Shown: positions 1-6,356, counted from the stretch's first letter. The stretch: DNA of 6,356 bases from Cyclobacteriaceae bacterium (GCA_015492915.1 WGED01000387.1:1-6356), one strand, 5' to 3'. Made by a program: numbers and translations. Notes: generated by a model not told the origin, from the letters alone.

Positions 1-34
1 ATTTCATGATATCGTATTGTTCAAAGATTTATAT

Positions 35-70
35 AAAAAAAAGAAAGCCCTTGAATATTTCCAAGGGCTT
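35..70 (-). terminator. Rho-independent terminator of the PUR-domain gene
   Basis: A perfect 9-bp inverted repeat (45-53 paired with 62-70) encloses an 8-base loop. On the minus strand the hairpin is followed by a T-rich tract, the complement of the A run at 35-42. It lies 22 bases beyond the stop codon of the minus-strand PUR-domain gene, so it should end that transcript. There is no T tract on the plus-strand side, so it is probably not bidirectional. Bases 1-34 are AT-rich and I see no gene in them. Confidence 0.88.
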
Positions 71-92
71 CCTAAAAAAGGTCATATATCTT

Positions 93-440
93 TCAATCCC
101 ATTTCAGATTTGAATCAAGGCTGGAATCTTCTGATGTATCGTTGATTTCTTGTTCCTTATCAAATTGTGTAAAATCCACATCCGGCAAAAGTTCGGTTTT
201 TACATGTTCGATAGTGCCGTTCAAGGCTTCAATGAACTTGTTAAAGTCTTCTTTATAGAGGAATATTTTATGTTTTTCATAATAATATCCGTCATCTTTA
301 TAACGTCTTTTACTTTCCGTTATAGTCAGGTAATAGTCATTTGACCGGGTAGCCTTGACATCAAAAAAATAAGTTCTCTTCCCAGCTCTCACTCTTTGGG
401 AATAAATTTCAACTTTGTTGTTATCCTTATTCTCTTCCAC
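93..440 (-). CDS. PUR-domain DNA/RNA-binding protein, DUF3276 family
   Basis: This is a 115-residue protein. Residues about 17-85 match the single PUR-alpha-like domain found in Bacteroidota (DUF3276) and in the spirochaete regulator BpuR. The visible signature is RAGKRTYFFDVKATRSNDYY (18-37), then TITESKRR (39-46) and YEKHKIFLYKEDF (54-66). In known members the domain binds single-stranded nucleic acid, often as a dimer, and a role in RNA or DNA regulation in the cytoplasm is inferred. The tail (86-115) is acidic, rich in D, E and S, and probably disordered. The start is GTG: the frame upstream reaches a stop within eight codons without any ATG, and there is no internal Met. The gene stands alone, with its own terminator downstream and a divergent DUF58 gene upstream. 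Its family identity is firm; its targets cannot be read from the sequence. Confidence 0.93.
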   Translation of the reverse strand: MEENKDNNKVEIYSQRVRAGKRTYFFDVKATRSNDYYLTITESKRRYKDDGYYYEKHKIFLYKEDFNKFIEALNGTIEHVKTELLPDVDFTQFDKEQEINDTSEDSSLDSNLKWD

Positions 441-507
441 AGCTCTAAATTGTTTAATCGTTTATGCCCTTGAAAAAATCCTATATATAATATCTCGTAA
501 TATCGGA

Positions 508-540
508 TAAATATAAAACAATGATTTATTTTGTTGCAAA
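508..540 (-). promoter_or_regulatory. Candidate Bacteroidota-type promoter for the PUR-domain gene
   Basis: On the minus strand a TTTG (537-540) is followed after 21 bases by TATATTTA (508-515). This matches the Bacteroidota -7 consensus TAnnTTTG at all but the last position, with the expected -33 spacing. It would give a leader of roughly 60 bases before the GTG at 440. The assignment rests on pattern only. The rest of the 441-663 intergenic region is AT-rich and must also hold the promoter of the divergent DUF58 gene, for which I found no convincing match. Confidence 0.4.
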
Positions 541-663
541 TAATTGTATGGAATTTACACCATTTAGCGTTATTTGTCGATCTTAATGGTAACATCTGAC
601 GGTCTGTCTACTCAAATCATGGTAATTTTATTGTAATGCACCTTCAATCCCTTTAAATTATTA

Positions 664-1572
664 ATGAAAATCGACCTGCAACAAATTCGTGAACTGAATA
701 ATCTGGAATTGCTCGCCCGACAATTGGTAGAAGGGTTTATAACAGGCTTGCACAAATCTCCTTACCATGGATTTTCGGTAGAATTTGCGGAACACAGGCT
801 ATACAACCCTGGAGAAAGCATCAAAGACATCGACTGGAAAGTGTACGCGAGAACGGATAAATTATTCGTAAAAAGATATGAGGAAGAAACCAATCTCCGT
901 TGCACCATATTGATAGACAATTCTTCGTCGATGTATTACCCAAAGCACAATTACGGTAAAATCACTTTTAGCATAATGGCTGCTGCTGCAATCGCCTTTT
1001 TGCTCCAAAAACAACGCGATGCCGTTGGAATAACAACCTTCTCCGATAGAATTGAAGCACAAACGCAGGTAAAATCAACCAAGACCCATCTACATAAATC
1101 ATTGATCTTTCTCGAACAGCTACTCAACAAGCCTGCTAACTTGAAAAAGAAAACAAGCATCCCTGCTGTATTGCACCAAATTGCCAATAAAATTCACAAA
1201 CGATCGCTGGTCATCATATTCAGTGATATGTTTGACAATCACGAAGAGGCTCAGGAGCTTATCAATGGGTTACACCATCTCAAATACAACAATCACGAGG
1301 TACTGTTATTTCATGTCATGGACAAAGATACAGAGATGGATTTTGACTTTGACGACCGCCCGTATCACTTTATTGACATGGAGACAAATGAAGAATTAAA
1401 ACTTCATCCCGCGCAAATCAAAGACTCATACATCAGCCAGGTAAATGCCTACTTCCAGGACCTGGCCATCAAATGCGGTCAGTTAAAAATTGATTTTATC
1501 GAGGCAGATATCAAGGAAGACTTTAACAAAATCCTCTCCGCATACCTTATCAAGAGGGTTAAAATGAAATAA
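664..1572 (+). CDS. DUF58 family protein with von Willebrand A-like domain
   Basis: This is a 302-residue protein with no signal peptide or clear membrane segment. Residues about 44-75 carry the DUF58 (PF01882) signature: RLYNPGES, then IKDIDWKVYARTD, then a VKRYEEE block. A vWA-like fold follows, with an intact metal-site motif D85-x-S87-x-S89 (DNSSSM) and the second acidic strand IIFSDMFD (184-191) with D188. DUF58 proteins usually sit beside a MoxR AAA+ ATPase and act with it in protein maturation or stress and aerotolerance functions; that partnership is known for the family and not shown here. The gene is isolated: the upstream gene is divergent and the downstream one convergent, so no moxR or bat genes are within reach. 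The ATG at 664 follows an AT-rich leader without a Shine-Dalgarno sequence, as is common in this phylum. The frame ends in two consecutive TAA codons (1570-1575). Cytoplasmic location is inferred. Confidence 0.93.
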   Translation: MKIDLQQIRELNNLELLARQLVEGFITGLHKSPYHGFSVEFAEHRLYNPGESIKDIDWKVYARTDKLFVKRYEEETNLRCTILIDNSSSMYYPKHNYGKITFSIMAAAAIAFLLQKQRDAVGITTFSDRIEAQTQVKSTKTHLHKSLIFLEQLLNKPANLKKKTSIPAVLHQIANKIHKRSLVIIFSDMFDNHEEAQELINGLHHLKYNNHEVLLFHVMDKDTEMDFDFDDRPYHFIDMETNEELKLHPAQIKDSYISQVNAYFQDLAIKCGQLKIDFIEADIKEDFNKILSAYLIKRVKMK

Positions 1573-1600
1573 TAAACGGATCCTGCTGCCCGGATTCTGA

Positions 1601-1945
1601 TCACTTATGCAACCAGGCTTGTTTTTCCAATAATTCTTCCTTACTCTCTACGTGATCCGGATCTGGCACACAGCAATCGACAGGACAAACTGCAGCACAC
1701 TGCGGCTCCTCATGAAAACCAACGCATTCTGTGCATTTATTGTGAACGATATAATAAAACTCATCGGACAGCGGCTCCTGGGGCTCATCACCATCAATGA
1801 CCGTTCCGTCGTCAAGTTCTACTGATTCGAGAGAAGTACCCCCGCCCCATGTCCACTCTACACCACCTTCGTAAATGGCTGTATTGGGGCATTCAGGTTC
1901 ACATGCACCACAATTGATGCACTCGTCGGTTATTATTATTGCCAT
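1601..1945 (-). CDS. 2[4Fe-4S] ferredoxin, YfhL/Alvin type
   Basis: This is a 114-residue cytoplasmic electron carrier. The first cluster motif is CINCGACEPECP (C9, C12, C15, C19). The second is C71-x2-C74-x8-C83-x3-C87-P; its eight-residue spacer between the second and third cysteines is the hallmark of Alvin-type ferredoxins such as E. coli YfhL. The C-terminal helix (DPDHVESKEELLEKQAWLHK, 95-114) also resembles that of YfhL. It differs from YfhL in an acidic, glycine-rich insertion between the two motifs (about 27-62, including WTWGGG), which makes it roughly 30 residues longer. An extra Cys pair (C91, C92) follows the second motif. The ATG is the first codon of a well-conserved N-terminus. 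It converges with the DUF58 gene (28-bp gap) and is divergent from the acyl-CoA reductase (51-bp gap). Its redox partner is unknown. Confidence 0.95.
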   Translation of the reverse strand: MAIIITDECINCGACEPECPNTAIYEGGVEWTWGGGTSLESVELDDGTVIDGDEPQEPLSDEFYYIVHNKCTECVGFHEEPQCAAVCPVDCCVPDPDHVESKEELLEKQAWLHK

Positions 1946-1986
1946 GTCTCTGTAACTTTAAGTTGGGTTAATAATTAAATCCGGAT

Positions 1987-2019
1987 CAAAGATGTTATGT
2001 TTGCATCATTAACATCAAG
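1987..2019 (-). promoter_or_regulatory. Possible promoter for the ferredoxin gene
   Basis: Reading the minus strand, CTTG (2016-2019) is followed after 21 bases by CATCTTTG (1987-1994), which differs from TAnnTTTG only in its first base. It would place the transcript start about 35-40 bases before the ferredoxin ATG. The -33 part would then lie inside the first codons of the divergent acyl-CoA reductase. For the plus strand the best match in the 51-bp gap is TAACTTTA at 1953-1960, but no TTTG lies at the right distance upstream of it. Both assignments rest on pattern only. Confidence 0.27.
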
Positions 2020-3055
2020 CGATCCAAAGTTATTAATAAAATTGAATATTAACACAAGGCTAAATTCATTTTTAAAGTTAGGAAAAAGGTTTAAAAACCT
2101 GCCTGACGATGAAACTGAACGATTGTTCGAACAGGCCGAGCATCAAAACCCCTGGTTTACAAAGGACAACATCCGGTTAGCTTTTGAAGGTCTGTTGAAT
2201 TATCTGGAAGAAGAAAAAATGAACCGATGGGTAGCTGACTATGACTTTTCTGTGATTCAGCCGAAAACAGTTGGTGTAGTGATGGCAGGCAATATACCAA
2301 TGGCAGGCATTCATGACATGATCTGTGTGCTTCTCAGCGGGCACAACCTGAAAGCTAAACTAAGCAATCAGGATGAAGTATTGATTAGATTCATAGCTGA
2401 TGAGTTGATGAAAATCGAACCGGATTTTGCTCAAAAAATTGAATTTGCTGAAGTATTATCAAACATTGATGCGGTAATAGCCACAGGTAGCGACAACACC
2501 TCAAGATATTTTGACTACTATTTTTCAAAATACCCACATATCATACGAAAAAACAGAACATCGATTGCTGTATTGACCGGGGATGAATCCGCAGACGATC
2601 TGAAAGCCCTTGGCCATGATATTTTCTCATATTTCGGGCTCGGTTGCCGTAATGTGTCAAAACTCTATGTGCCAAAAGGATATGAAATTAATTCACTTTT
2701 TGAGCACTTCAAAGATTATGACACCCTCATCGACCATTATAAATATCACAACAACTATTATTATCAAAAATCCATATTGCTCGTCAACCAGACTGAACAC
2801 AAGGACACCGGATTTGCGATTTTTATAGAGACAGACAAGCTGGTTTCCCCTGTTTCAATGATTTATTATGAATTTTATGATGATCTTAATGATCTAAGAA
2901 ATGAGTTAATTCTTATTTCAGACAAAATCCAATGTATCGTCAGCAATGAAAATTTCTTTGGGAAAAATGTAAAATTCGGCACAGCCCAAAAGCCGGAGCC
3001 CTGGGACTATGCCGATGATATTGATACGATTAAATTTCTGACTGAGTTGAGGTGA
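1997..3055 (+). CDS. Acyl-CoA reductase, LuxC family
   Basis: This 352-residue protein resembles the LuxC family (PF05893, aldehyde dehydrogenase superfamily), which reduces long-chain acyl-CoA or acyl groups to aldehyde with NADPH. The nucleotide-binding region has VGVVMAGNIPMAGIHDMICV (92-111) and the later segment IATGSDNTSRYF (161-172). The presumed catalytic cysteine is C217 in the motif YFGLGCRNVSKLYVP (212-226), typical of this family. At 352 residues it is well short of luminous-bacterium LuxC (about 480), mostly at the N-terminus, but close to what I recall for Bacteroidota homologues. No luxD, luxE or luciferase gene is present, so bioluminescence is not implied; a role in fatty aldehyde or lipid metabolism is inferred. 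The ATG at 1997 is used because the nearby ATG at 1992 is out of frame. The TGA stop directly abuts the stop of the convergent giant gene. Confidence 0.9.
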   Translation: MFASLTSSDPKLLIKLNINTRLNSFLKLGKRFKNLPDDETERLFEQAEHQNPWFTKDNIRLAFEGLLNYLEEEKMNRWVADYDFSVIQPKTVGVVMAGNIPMAGIHDMICVLLSGHNLKAKLSNQDEVLIRFIADELMKIEPDFAQKIEFAEVLSNIDAVIATGSDNTSRYFDYYFSKYPHIIRKNRTSIAVLTGDESADDLKALGHDIFSYFGLGCRNVSKLYVPKGYEINSLFEHFKDYDTLIDHYKYHNNYYYQKSILLVNQTEHKDTGFAIFIETDKLVSPVSMIYYEFYDDLNDLRNELILISDKIQCIVSNENFFGKNVKFGTAQKPEPWDYADDIDTIKFLTELR

Positions 3056-6000
3056 TTAAGGCCTCGATCCACTCCATTTCTCTACCCAGCCTTTGTATGC
3101 ATCGCCATTAGGCATCGTGACATTGTAGTAATAAATACCGTCGGCTAAATCTCCGCCATCCCAAAGAGTGTCGTATGTGTAATTATCGGACTTAAACACC
3201 ACAAAGCCGTTCCTGTTGGTAATGATCACCTGAGTACCAGTTTCGGGTAAATTCCTGATATAGAAAGTATCATTGTACCCGTCACCATTCGGTGTAAAGA
3301 CATTGGGAATAAATACCGTTTCGTCATACCCTATTCTGTATTCCATAACAAATTCGCACCCGTAAGAATCACGCACTCTGATCTCATAGAGGCCCGCCCA
3401 CAATGAATCGAACTTCACAGGGTAACGCAGCAAATCATCGCCGGTACTCGGTACCTCGACCCATGTCCTTTTCGAATTAAATTCGATAATATCAGTGATA
3501 TTCATTTCAAACTCAGGGTCGAGCAATTGAATAATAGCTTCATATGGCGTGCCACCACTCGGAATTACTTCACCGATAATATATCCTGTCGGACGATCAG
3601 GGAATGAAACCTGATCTTCAAGCACTTCAAAACCAAGCTGACCAACTGGCTCAAATATTGTGATTACGGGCGATATAGCTTCCACACCTACACATTCTTT
3701 CTGATTCTGTATCAACCTGATGAAATACCTTCCGGCTATGAGTTTATCGGTTTTGGTTTCATCTATGGTAAATCCACCTTCGAGCTCAAACCATTGCAGT
3801 TCATACGTCTCAAGTATCACATCATCTTCCCGCACAAGCTGAACAATGAAAGTGGTATCAGGATCGCCCTTAACATTTCCGATCGTAATTGATCCCAGAT
3901 CTCCGATACAACTGACAATGGTATCCATGTCGATAATATCAAACTCAACAGGATAGGCCCCACTGAAAACCGGAAGTGTTTCGGAAAAAGTACAGCCTCC
4001 TACAGAAGTAGATCGGATCGTTACATTATAGAAATCTTTGTCCAGATTCAGAATTGTTCTGATTCCATTGTCAGGTACCTGGTAAACAGTCTCATTGCCC
4101 GGATCACTAGTGGGTGAGATAAGTGCTTCATAAGGCCCCGGCAATGTGGTTGCAGGTAAGTCAAGTTCAATCCTGATACCCGCTTTCAGGAACAAAGTAG
4201 AACAACTGACCGGTACATCAGTGAGCGTTGCCACAATAACTCCCGGTGAAGCTACCTCAAAGGCAAAATCTTCCTGACATCCCACGTTGTCCACCACACT
4301 GAAGGTATGCATTCCCGCACCGAGATCAGTAACGATGGAATCTGCTGCAAGGACGAAATAATTGCCGTCAATCTGATAATTATAAGGAGGCGAACCACCT
4401 GTCACCTTCCCAATCTTCACGGCACCATCATTCTGATTACAACTGGCTTCCTGGATGGTAATTATTGGTTTTTCCTGGACTATTGCTGTCGGGCCATAAA
4501 TCTCAACAGATACCTCTGCTCTGCAACTTGCATTTGCCGAATCCTGTCTCACGACAATATTGTAAATTCCATTAGGTGGTAATTGATTAACTACATTTCC
4601 TGATATGAATTTTATCCAATTCACACCGTCAACAGAATATTCGTATGGGCTCGAACCGCCGATTACATCTATGACAGCTTTGCCATCCGGATTCGAAGCA
4701 CACGTTGCATCTTCAAAACTATGGGCACTGGCTATCAAAGTAGTACATCCGCTTTGACAATCCACCTGCAGCTCTATTGAATCAGAGGCGACGATCATAC
4801 AACCCGTCTGTTCCCTGATTTGATAGAAATAACTACCCGCGGTCAGGTTCATAAATTGGAAAAATCCATTACCCGACATGCTTGTTACATTGCCTACGGA
4901 GTCAACGATATCAACTTCATAAGGCACGACTCCCCCCGACAAGCTGAATGTGATCATCCCGTCATTCTGAGTACATCCCGGATTGGTCAGAGATATGTTC
5001 GCCATCATATTTACGGAAACGCCGATGTTGGCCACAGTAGTATCTGTGCAACCCGTTATGGTATCTTTGACAATGTATAGGTAGCTGCCCTGCCCCTGAT
5101 CAATTATTGCAGTTATATCCTGACCTAAGAAGGGGACAAATGTCTTTCCAGTATCAAGGCTGACATAATAATTACCCGGACCAGAGCCACCGGAAATGAT
5201 GTTGATCACTGCAACACCGTCAAGTGAATCGGGACATGAGGTATTGTTTGTTGTCGATTCCACATATAGATCACAAGGCTGATCACAAATTGCGGGTCTG
5301 CCGACAAAAGCATCCAGTGAATCAATGCAGCCTATGATATTGTCAATGACGCTAAGGCGATAATTACCCAACTCAAGGTTAAAAATGTCCTTGTTTGTAG
5401 ATGTAAAACCTCGACCGTCAAGGTCTTTCCAAGAATAACTGAAGTCGCCTGACCCACCGCTAACTGTCAAAACAATCGAACCGTCGGCACTGTTGCAATA
5501 GGTTATATCCGTTACATTGGCTGAAAGCGTAAATCCCTGTGGTTCATCAATTTGAACCGTCCATTGAGCCGTAACAGAAGTCACAAGGTCGATCACCGTC
5601 GCGATATATAACCCTCCCTGCAAACCTGTCAGATTGCGATCATTCGACGTAAACCCATTGGGCCCGATCCATGACACTCCATAGCTGCCACTGCCACCCG
5701 AAATTATCAGGTTAATAGTGCCATCACTGGCGCCACAGGTTGTTACATCGGTTTTGGTAGCATTCAAAACAAGCCCGCCAACAGGTTGAGTGATTTCTAC
5801 CACAATGGCGTCGGTACAACCACTACCGTTATCTGTTACAGTGGCAGTATAAGTGCCGGCTACCAGATTGCTTATGTTTTGATCCGTTGATGTAAATCCA
5901 TTGGGGCCTGTCCATGATACACTAAAAGGACCTGTACCGCCTGTAATAGTCAAATTAATGGAACCATCGTTGCCGCCTGTGCTCGAAACATCGGTTTTAG

Positions 6001-6356
6001 TATAAGAAAGTGTAAAGTTCACCGGTTCTTTCAACTCGATATCAAGCGTTTCCGTACAGCCCGATACGTTATCTGTGACAATCACGGAGTAAAAACCTCT
6101 GGCAAGACCAGATTGATCTTTCAACAATGGGTCCGTTATTGATGGCCCCGACCAGTTGTATGAATAATCACCCGAACCACCCGTAATGACCAAAGAGATT
6201 GCACCATCAGCCACTCCGCATCCGGAAATATCCGTAATGGTTGGCGTGATAACAATCTGATTCACAGTCATAACCAGTCCTTGTGCCGCAATCGAGCACC
6301 CGTTGTTATCAGAAACGACGACATTGACAGAATCCTGATCTACCAGCGCACTGTTG
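3056..6356 (-). CDS. Giant SprB-repeat surface protein with T9SS C-terminal sorting domain (5' end beyond window)
   Basis: The visible part is 1099 residues. The frame stays open from the TAA at 3056-3058 to the right edge. The ATG at 6269-6271 is internal: the 28 codons upstream of it continue the same kind of sequence, ending a previous repeat with SDNNGCSIAAQG. The gene is therefore partial, with its signal peptide and N-terminal region outside the window. Residue numbers here count from that internal ATG. Residues 3-984 hold about eleven tandem domains of 80-110 residues with the SprB (PF13573) pattern: a TD-x-C-x-DG-S/A-I start, an SGGSGxYxYxW centre, then L-x-GxYxxxVxD-x-GC and an EP/QP linker. 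Residues 985-1071 are the gliding-motility-associated CHU_C domain, the type B signal for type IX secretion. Known relatives such as SprB of Flavobacterium johnsoniae are mobile cell-surface adhesins. Surface location, with a role in adhesion or gliding, is inferred. No transmembrane segment is visible. Confidence 0.94.
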   Translation of the reverse strand, partial: NSALVDQDSVNVVVSDNNGCSIAAQGLVMTVNQIVITPTITDISGCGVADGAISLVITGGSGDYSYNWSGPSITDPLLKDQSGLARGFYSVIVTDNVSGCTETLDIELKEPVNFTLSYTKTDVSSTGGNDGSINLTITGGTGPFSVSWTGPNGFTSTDQNISNLVAGTYTATVTDNGSGCTDAIVVEITQPVGGLVLNATKTDVTTCGASDGTINLIISGGSGSYGVSWIGPNGFTSNDRNLTGLQGGLYIATVIDLVTSVTAQWTVQIDEPQGFTLSANVTDITYCNSADGSIVLTVSGGSGDFSYSWKDLDGRGFTSTNKDIFNLELGNYRLSVIDNIIGCIDSLDAFVGRPAICDQPCDLYVESTTNNTSCPDSLDGVAVINIISGGSGPGNYYVSLDTGKTFVPFLGQDITAIIDQGQGSYLYIVKDTITGCTDTTVANIGVSVNMMANISLTNPGCTQNDGMITFSLSGGVVPYEVDIVDSVGNVTSMSGNGFFQFMNLTAGSYFYQIREQTGCMIVASDSIELQVDCQSGCTTLIASAHSFEDATCASNPDGKAVIDVIGGSSPYEYSVDGVNWIKFISGNVVNQLPPNGIYNIVVRQDSANASCRAEVSVEIYGPTAIVQEKPIITIQEASCNQNDGAVKIGKVTGGSPPYNYQIDGNYFVLAADSIVTDLGAGMHTFSVVDNVGCQEDFAFEVASPGVIVATLTDVPVSCSTLFLKAGIRIELDLPATTLPGPYEALISPTSDPGNETVYQVPDNGIRTILNLDKDFYNVTIRSTSVGGCTFSETLPVFSGAYPVEFDIIDMDTIVSCIGDLGSITIGNVKGDPDTTFIVQLVREDDVILETYELQWFELEGGFTIDETKTDKLIAGRYFIRLIQNQKECVGVEAISPVITIFEPVGQLGFEVLEDQVSFPDRPTGYIIGEVIPSGGTPYEAIIQLLDPEFEMNITDIIEFNSKRTWVEVPSTGDDLLRYPVKFDSLWAGLYEIRVRDSYGCEFVMEYRIGYDETVFIPNVFTPNGDGYNDTFYIRNLPETGTQVIITNRNGFVVFKSDNYTYDTLWDGGDLADGIYYYNVTMPNGDAYKGWVEKWSGSRP
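3059..3319 (-). other. CHU_C / gliding-motility-associated C-terminal domain (T9SS type B sorting signal)
   Basis: This region codes for the last 87 residues of the giant protein. It opens with VFIPNVFTPNGDGYNDTFYI (986-1005), the hallmark of this domain family. The usual downstream elements follow: VIITNRNGFVVFKSDNY (1015-1031), LWDGG (1036-1040), DGIYYYNV (1044-1051) and a final KGWVE block (1060-1064). In characterised Bacteroidota, type B C-terminal domains direct export through the type IX secretion system. The domain is intact, so the protein should be secretable if the host has a T9SS. Confidence 0.96.
3320..4243 (-). repeat. Degenerate repeat-like domains R9-R11 next to the sorting domain
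   Basis: Three long units (residues 677-772, 773-875 and 876-984; 96, 103 and 109 residues) keep the outline of a SprB domain but have lost most of its signatures. The DG-S-I start survives only as KAGIRI, LGSITI and TGYIIG. The SGGSG centre is lost in R9 and R10, and R11 keeps only SGGTPYEA. R9 and R10 keep two cysteines each (C690/C760, C788/C860); R11 keeps only C972. R10 and R11 end in recognisable turns, AGRYFIRLIQ and AGLYEIRVRDSYGCEF. The exact boundaries are approximate, and profile searches may not call these as SprB. Confidence 0.65.
4244..5293 (-). repeat. Divergent SprB-like repeats R5-R8
   Basis: Four units at residues 327-420, 421-505, 506-594 and 595-676. R5 to R8 keep a C-x(3-5)-DG start (SCPDSLDG, GCTQNDG, TCASNPDG, SCNQNDG) and a GG centre. 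The central Trp/GPNGF region of R1-R4 is replaced by Y-x-YSxD-type strands, such as YEYSVDGVNW (543-552) in R7 and YNYQIDGNYF (630-639) in R8. Short cysteine-containing linkers, CDQPC (329-333) before R5 and CQSGC (505-509) before R7, are not part of the usual SprB unit. These belong to the second style of SprB-like domain common in long Bacteroidota surface proteins. Confidence 0.75.
5294..6265 (-). repeat. Canonical SprB repeats R1-R4
   Basis: Four tandem units of 80-82 residues: R1 at 6023-6265 (residues 3-83), R2 at 5783-6022 (84-163), R3 at 5540-5782 (164-244) and R4 at 5294-5539 (245-326). Each has a TD start, an A/N/S-DG-x-I motif, an [ST]GG[ST]G centre, a Trp, an NL/GL turn and a closing [EQR]P. 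R2 and R3 share GPNGFTS after the Trp (GFTST in R4), while R1 has SGPSITDP. Copies are similar in protein but differ at many wobble positions, so the duplication is old. At least one further unit, or the end of one, precedes R1 at 6272-6356. R2 lacks the first and R3 the second of the usual two cysteines. Confidence 0.9.

Noticed and set aside
389..595. 68-codon minus-strand open frame covering the start of the PUR-domain gene and the intergenic region
   Set aside because: It overlaps the conserved PUR gene in another frame, covers the likely promoter and resembles no known protein.
623..630. TAATTTTA as a -7 element for the DUF58 gene
   Set aside because: One base off the consensus, but no TTTG or TTG at 19-21 bases upstream, in a very AT-rich stretch.
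862..1399. Open frames of 66-78 codons on both strands inside the DUF58 gene
   Set aside because: They are shadows of the conserved DUF58 frame, with no family resemblance.
1573..1600. Possible bidirectional terminator between the DUF58 and ferredoxin genes
   Set aside because: The 28 bases hold only a short direct repeat (cggat at 1577 and 1591), with no stable hairpin or T tract.
4307..5080. Plus-strand open frames of 86-91 codons inside the giant gene
   Set aside because: They lie opposite clear SprB-like repeats and show cysteine-rich, low-plausibility sequence with no recognisable motif.
5294..6265. DNA repeats as a CRISPR array or mobile element
   Set aside because: The repeats are about 240 bases long, in frame, diverged at wobble positions and encode protein domains; there are no short identical repeats with unique spacers.

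Overview
The window reads as chromosomal DNA of a member of the Bacteroidota. Three things support this. There is a small PUR-domain protein of the DUF3276 type. There is a very large secreted protein built of SprB-type repeats and ending in a gliding-motility-associated (CHU_C, type B) sorting domain, which implies a type IX secretion system (T9SS). The recognisable promoter-like sequences are of the TTTG / TAnnTTTG type rather than E. coli-like. The class is less certain; a Cytophagales- or Saprospirales-like environmental bacterium is a guess.

Layout, left to right: (1) a rho-independent terminator and the PUR-domain gene, both on the minus strand; (2) a 223-bp divergent intergenic region; (3) a DUF58/vWA-like gene on the plus strand; (4) 28 bp later, a convergent minus-strand 2[4Fe-4S] ferredoxin of the YfhL/Alvin type; (5) 51 bp further, a divergent plus-strand LuxC-family acyl-CoA reductase; (6) abutting it stop-to-stop with no intervening base, the 3' half or so of a giant minus-strand gene for a SprB-repeat surface protein, which runs off the right edge.

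The first four genes are housekeeping-like cytoplasmic proteins: a nucleic-acid binder, a MoxR-partner-type vWA protein, an electron carrier and a fatty acyl-CoA/aldehyde enzyme. Most look monocistronic, since neighbouring genes alternate in strand. The ferredoxin and acyl-CoA reductase share a short divergent promoter region and may be co-regulated. The giant protein is probably exported by the T9SS and attached to or released from the cell surface, in adhesion or gliding. Its repeats grade from four well-conserved SprB units near the right edge to highly degenerate ones next to the sorting domain.

I saw no tRNA, rRNA, CRISPR array, insertion sequence or phage gene. The most unusual detail is a complementary loss of one cysteine in each of two adjacent SprB repeats. 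I do not see a clearly new multi-gene system here.
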